A stretch of DNA of 64,000 nucleotides from Chryseobacterium ginsenosidimutans (lineage in GTDB: Bacteria; Bacteroidota; Bacteroidia; Flavobacteriales; Weeksellaceae): NCBI RefSeq assembly GCF_030823405.1, contig NZ_JAUSXC010000001.1, forward strand, positions 3,331,001 to 3,395,000. The letters are read 5' to 3'. A program made the translations under genes and the position numbers. A model generated the notes under the pieces. That model searched no databases. It was not told where the DNA came from and saw only the letters and a program-made list of their open reading frames with translations. Numbering within the stretch: position 1 is the first letter of the stretch; each line of letters opens with the position of its first letter. Of this stretch, positions 60,382-64,000 are shown in pieces.

Positions 60382-62856
60382 TTATAGCTTATTCCAAACC
60401 AAATCATTTCCTTTTAATGATACTTCTACTTTATCACCTTCCTTAAATTCTCCTGCAACAATTTTTTTAGCTAAAGGTCTTCTCAACCTTCCACGGATTA
60501 CCCCTTTCAGCGGTCTGGCTCCGTATTTGATATCATATCCTTCAATAGAAAGATATTCTTTAACTTCTTGACTAATAATGAGTTCAATATTTAGGTTTTT
60601 CGCTAAATCTAAAAGCTCTTTTTTAAGATGGATTTCAAAAATTTTCAGCGCATTATCTCTACTGATTGGTGCAAAAGGAATAGTTTCTGTCAGTCTTCCC
60701 AAGAATTCCGGGCGAAAAAAACGGCTCATCATTTCCAAAAGCTTTGATGAAGGTGGAATTTCTCCTTTTCCAAAAGATTCAACAATAAAGTCGGAACCGA
60801 TATTGGAGGTAAAAAGGATGATAGCATTGGAAAAATCGCCTTCTTTGCCTAATCTGTCGTGTAATTTTCCTTCATCCATAATTTGAAGAAATACATCAAA
60901 AACGGAAGCGTGTGCTTTTTCGATCTCATCGAATAAGACAATAGCATAAGGCTTTTGCCTGATCTTATTTACCAAAAGGCCGCCTTCTTCATAACCGACA
61001 TATCCTGGAGGCGCTCCATATAATAGAGCAGCAGAATGTTCTTCCTTAAATTCGGACATATCAAAACGGATGATGGCATTTTCATCTTGAAAAAGAAATT
61101 CTGCCAAAGATTTTGCCAGCTCCGTTTTCCCTGTTCCTGTAGGACCTAAAAAGAAAAAAGAACCGATTGGCTGCCCTGCTTTGCTCAATCCTGAACGGGT
61201 TTCCAAAACAGCTTCCGAAACAATGTTAATGGCGTGATCCTGTCCTACAACACGTTTTGCAAGAACACCTTCCATATCATTAAGCTTTTGCTTTTCCTCT
61301 TCCTTCAGTTTCCCAATCGGGATATTTGTTTTTTGAGAAATAATTAACCCCAAATCAAATTCGGTAATATGCGTTCTTTTTTCCTGAGCTATTTTTTCTG
61401 TTTTTTCAATCAGTTCTCGGGAAAATTTTAATATTTCAGCGGTATTTTTAAATTTTGGAAGCTCATTTTCCTGCTGTTTTGCGTCTGCGGTACTGATGAG
61501 ATATTTTGTTTTTTCAATTAAATCTTTCAATAACCAGTCTGAATGTATTTTTCTTTCGTCTTCCATATAATTATGGGTATTGTCTTCCAAATGAATAATC
61601 TTGGTCACCAAATGATTTCTCTCCTTTAAAAAAGATTCTCCTGCCGTTTTTAAAACCGACATCGTGTGATCTATCAGATCAATAGCAGAAGCGGGAAGAC
61701 TTTTCTCCTTCATATATCTCTCGGAAAGACGGATTGCCTCTTTCATCGTTTGATCATCAATACTTATTTTATGATGGGCCTGATAATCTTCTAATGTCTG
61801 TTTCAACATTCTTAAATGAATTTCATCACTGGATTCCTGAAGTTTTAACAGCTCAAACATTCCTGCTAAACCTTGCTCTTTTTCAATTTTTTTAGTGTAT
61901 TCTTCTATGGTTGAAGTAGAAATGAGCGTTAATCCATTGGAAAGTTCACTTTTCAAAAGATTTACAATACCCGAATCTGAGCCATGGCTTCCGAAAAGAG
62001 AATGGAATTCTTCAACAATTAAAACCGATTTTGGAATTGACTTTAACTCCTGAGCAATGTTTTTAATACGATCTTCGATTTCTCCTTTGTAAGAAGCACC
62101 TGCAATAAGTGCACCCATATCCAATTCGAAAATTTCCAGACCGGAAAGAATATCCGGGATCTGCTTTAATAAAACTTTCTGCACAAAACCTTCTATCAAA
62201 GCAGTTTTCCCCACTCCATGATCGCCAATAACAAGCACATTTTGTTTACTGAAACGGCAAAGAATTTCCGTAATTTTATTAATTTCGGTATCTCTACCTA
62301 CTAATAAATCTTTTTTATTTCTCTTTTTTACCTGCTCTTTTTTATTGATACAGTATTTTTGTACAAATCCTTTGTTTGTTTTTTTGGGAGGTTCTGCAGT
62401 TCCTGCTATTTCTGAAGCTCCAAAGGTGGAGATATCTTTTAATAATTCATTCCTTGAAATCGGAAAAGTTTTCATTTGATCGAAGTTGAAAGCTACACCA
62501 GGCGAGCTGATAGCTACCATCACAGCAAAAAGCGAGATTTCTTCTTCCGCCAACAATTCTCTTACCGAATCGGCTTCCGCGAAAATTTCATCAATAATCT
62601 CATCCGGCTCACAGGAATATCTGTTTGGAGATTTCGGCAATTCTTCAATACGTACTTCTGCCCACTCTTCCAGATAAAATACATCGATACCCATCGCTTC
62701 TAATTGCTTGAGAAGTGATAGATCTCTCGTAAGCATTGCTTTTAAGAGGTGAGCTCCTGTAAAATGAGCATTTAGATTTTCCCTTCCTATTTTCTGAGCG
62801 ATATTAAGGGCCTTAGTCACCTCCTGATTATAGGTCACTTCGTCTTGATTTATCAT
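60382..62856 (-). CDS. clpV: T6SS sheath-recycling ATPase ClpV (TssH)
   Basis: An 824-residue AAA+ ATPase of the ClpB/ClpV class. The N-terminal ClpN domain (IGRENLNAHFTGAHLLKAML) precedes D1, which has Walker A GDHGVGKTALIEGF and arginine-finger-region motifs. D2 has LGPTGTGKTELAKSLAEFLF, Walker B AIVLFDEIEKAH and GYVGYEEGGLLVNKIRQKPY. The D1 Walker B reads VLIVEEFHSLFG, with Glu282 where Asp is usual. It pulls TssC from contracted sheaths. It lies 20 bases downstream of the PKD-domain gene. Confidence 0.92.
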   Translation of the reverse strand: MINQDEVTYNQEVTKALNIAQKIGRENLNAHFTGAHLLKAMLTRDLSLLKQLEAMGIDVFYLEEWAEVRIEELPKSPNRYSCEPDEIIDEIFAEADSVRELLAEEEISLFAVMVAISSPGVAFNFDQMKTFPISRNELLKDISTFGASEIAGTAEPPKKTNKGFVQKYCINKKEQVKKRNKKDLLVGRDTEINKITEILCRFSKQNVLVIGDHGVGKTALIEGFVQKVLLKQIPDILSGLEIFELDMGALIAGASYKGEIEDRIKNIAQELKSIPKSVLIVEEFHSLFGSHGSDSGIVNLLKSELSNGLTLISTSTIEEYTKKIEKEQGLAGMFELLKLQESSDEIHLRMLKQTLEDYQAHHKISIDDQTMKEAIRLSERYMKEKSLPASAIDLIDHTMSVLKTAGESFLKERNHLVTKIIHLEDNTHNYMEDERKIHSDWLLKDLIEKTKYLISTADAKQQENELPKFKNTAEILKFSRELIEKTEKIAQEKRTHITEFDLGLIISQKTNIPIGKLKEEEKQKLNDMEGVLAKRVVGQDHAINIVSEAVLETRSGLSKAGQPIGSFFFLGPTGTGKTELAKSLAEFLFQDENAIIRFDMSEFKEEHSAALLYGAPPGYVGYEEGGLLVNKIRQKPYAIVLFDEIEKAHASVFDVFLQIMDEGKLHDRLGKEGDFSNAIILFTSNIGSDFIVESFGKGEIPPSSKLLEMMSRFFRPEFLGRLTETIPFAPISRDNALKIFEIHLKKELLDLAKNLNIELIISQEVKEYLSIEGYDIKYGARPLKGVIRGRLRRPLAKKIVAGEFKEGDKVEVSLKGNDLVWNKL

Positions 62857-62876
62857 GTTATTTGTGTTTTATTTTT

Positions 62877-63941
62877 TTATTCCTTCATCCAAATCAAATA
62901 TTTTTTGATTTTGTATTGGATGTTAATGTTTTGGATGCAGTTTTTTTGATTTTTGTTGAGTCTTAAAGCAGATATTTTAATTTTTTTACCTGCAATATTT
63001 TGACAGAATTGCTCAAAAGGGACAAGTTTATTATCATTAACTACCACAGGAATATCATATTTTCCACACAGGTAATCTTTGAAGTCATCCTTCGTTTTGA
63101 CTTGTGCAGCCACCTGATTAAGCAACAACTGGAATTGTTCATTAGATATTTCAGGAGCCTTTTTCTCTGCAATAGCAGAATCTTTTTTGGATTTTGTCTT
63201 CGGAGAAACCGGAATATATTGTAGCATATCTACCAAAGGATCTTTTTGTGCATCGCCTTGTGGCAGCGAAAAAGCAGAGTGAGGTTTTTCGAATTCGTAG
63301 GATTTGATGTCTATTTTTTGTTTTGCTTTTATAGTTTTCGGGGCAACGTAGATGGTTTTAACAGCAGTATGTTCTACATCACCATTTACAATAAGCGTAA
63401 TTTTTTTATCACCCACGGTTTTGAATTTATAGACAGGCGATTTTCCCAAGGCATCTGTACTGGCTGTCTCTCCAAAGCTCCATTCCCAAGATTCTCCTCC
63501 TTCTTTTTCCGCATTGAAGTAAACCGCGTCTCCCACGGTTGCCACATCGGGAGCCATTATAACAGGGAGATAGCCGGTCTGCTGACTGATGCTGGTAATC
63601 GTCACAAGCTTTTCATGAGTGCAGTTTCCATTGATGGTCAATTTTACAATATACTCGCCTGGTTTTTTATAAGCATGAAGCGTACGTCGTCTTTTGTCTA
63701 CGGCAGTACTATCTCCAAAATCCCACTCCCAGGATTTTGCACCATCGGTATTGTCATTGAATTCTACTACCCGATTAACTATATATTCGTCCGCATGAAT
63801 GTAATAGTTGGCATTTTCGCAATCAACGTGACGAAAAAACTGGTACAATAAAAAGATTAGACTTAGGAGCAGAATAATTCCGAAGCTCACATAGATTTTG
63901 GGATCAATATTGGGTAAGAAATTGAATATCTTTTTCTTCAT
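62877..63941 (-). CDS. PKD-domain membrane protein of the T6SS locus
   Basis: A 354-residue bitopic protein. One transmembrane helix (KIYVSFGIILLLSLIFLLYQ) follows a short cytoplasmic tail. Two PKD-like domains face the periplasm (GAKSWEWDFGDSTAVDKRRR and GGESWEWSFGETASTDALGK, each with a WxWxFG core). The C-terminal part (about 255-354) is Lys-rich, with the segment ISNEQFQLLLNQVAAQVKTK, and is not recognised. It is the first gene of the pair with clpV within the window. It probably spans the envelope, possibly as a substitute for part of TssJLM. Confidence 0.7.
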   Translation of the reverse strand: MKKKIFNFLPNIDPKIYVSFGIILLLSLIFLLYQFFRHVDCENANYYIHADEYIVNRVVEFNDNTDGAKSWEWDFGDSTAVDKRRRTLHAYKKPGEYIVKLTINGNCTHEKLVTITSISQQTGYLPVIMAPDVATVGDAVYFNAEKEGGESWEWSFGETASTDALGKSPVYKFKTVGDKKITLIVNGDVEHTAVKTIYVAPKTIKAKQKIDIKSYEFEKPHSAFSLPQGDAQKDPLVDMLQYIPVSPKTKSKKDSAIAEKKAPEISNEQFQLLLNQVAAQVKTKDDFKDYLCGKYDIPVVVNDNKLVPFEQFCQNIAGKKIKISALRLNKNQKNCIQNINIQYKIKKYLIWMKE

Positions 63942-64000
63942 CTGGGTTTTGTGTATCTACAAATATATTCAGTTTTTAGTTTTGAACAAATATTTATGAT
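63942..64000. other. start of the intergenic region at the window edge
   Basis: Only 59 bases remain after the PKD-domain gene start. They are AT-rich and show no clear element. The rest of the T6SS locus, if any, lies outside the window. Confidence 0.3.

Noticed and set aside
1..64000. CRISPR array, tRNA or rRNA genes, insertion-sequence transposases
   Set aside because: I looked for regular spaced repeats, tRNA-like cloverleaf and rRNA motifs, and transposase motifs in intergenic regions and found none. A dedicated search could still find a degenerate remnant.

Overview
The window looks like chromosomal DNA from a Flavobacteriia bacterium, most likely Chryseobacterium or a close relative. 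The DNA is AT-rich. Many genes are preceded by the Bacteroidetes -7 promoter element TAnnTTTG rather than a strong Shine-Dalgarno site. One protein carries a type IX secretion C-terminal domain, and a subtype iii (Bacteroidetes-type) type VI secretion system (T6SS) fills the right part of the window. The genus call is inference; the class call is well supported.

Positions 1-7.2 kb hold core genes: the 5' end of gyrB, a cydAB cytochrome bd oxidase, lysS, rlmF with a cytochrome c lipoprotein, and one frameshifted gene. Positions 7.3-14.5 kb hold a complete trp operon (E-G-D-C-F-B-x-A). A Trp-Trp-Trp leader peptide and an attenuator precede it, and a DoxX-like membrane gene is inserted between trpB and trpA. 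Next come lipB, a nitroreductase-ohrR-ohr peroxide-stress operon, a small membrane protein, a secreted lactonase-fold protein, and an exported peptide-deformylase homologue whose metal-ligand Cys is replaced by Asp.

Positions 19.4-29.3 kb form a haem-iron locus. A ChaN-like protein is followed by hmuS, a methyltransferase, hmuV, hmuU, hmuT, hmuY and the TonB receptor hmuR, all read leftward. A secreted T9SS protein is read rightward from a shared control region. A 28-base piece of that control region, including the spacing to the promoter, is repeated exactly 980 bases downstream. There it precedes about 190 bases of structured, non-coding sequence ending in a strong terminator, which is a good candidate for a co-regulated small RNA.

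Positions 29.4-35 kb are ordinary accessory genes: a monooxygenase-like protein, a TauE/SafE transporter, an Rrf2 regulator, DUF4268, DUF2314-ankyrin and YwqG proteins, and a Crp/Fnr regulator beside an SDR gene. The Crp/Fnr and SDR genes share a palindromic operator.

Positions 35.1-63.9 kb, nearly all on the minus strand, are the T6SS. Read in the direction of transcription, they contain a PKD-domain membrane protein, ClpV, an NlpC/P60 lipoprotein, TssG, TssN, TssK, TssO, two further system proteins, TssE, TssF, TssB, TssC, three TssD (Hcp) paralogues and VgrG. A cargo region follows. It has a caspase-fold (clan CD) protein coupled to a putative immunity gene, a stretch of decayed small genes, a LysM protein, a LysM/PAAR-like spike protein, and a 966-residue protein with a GH19-like muramidase domain and an M15-like peptidase signature. 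The last is followed by a row of lipoprotein or signal-peptide genes that look like immunity proteins. TssJ, TssL and TssM are not visible, as expected for subtype iii. Several small genes, mostly in the cargo region, are broken at single-base homopolymer shifts. These may be real decay, phase variation or sequencing errors.
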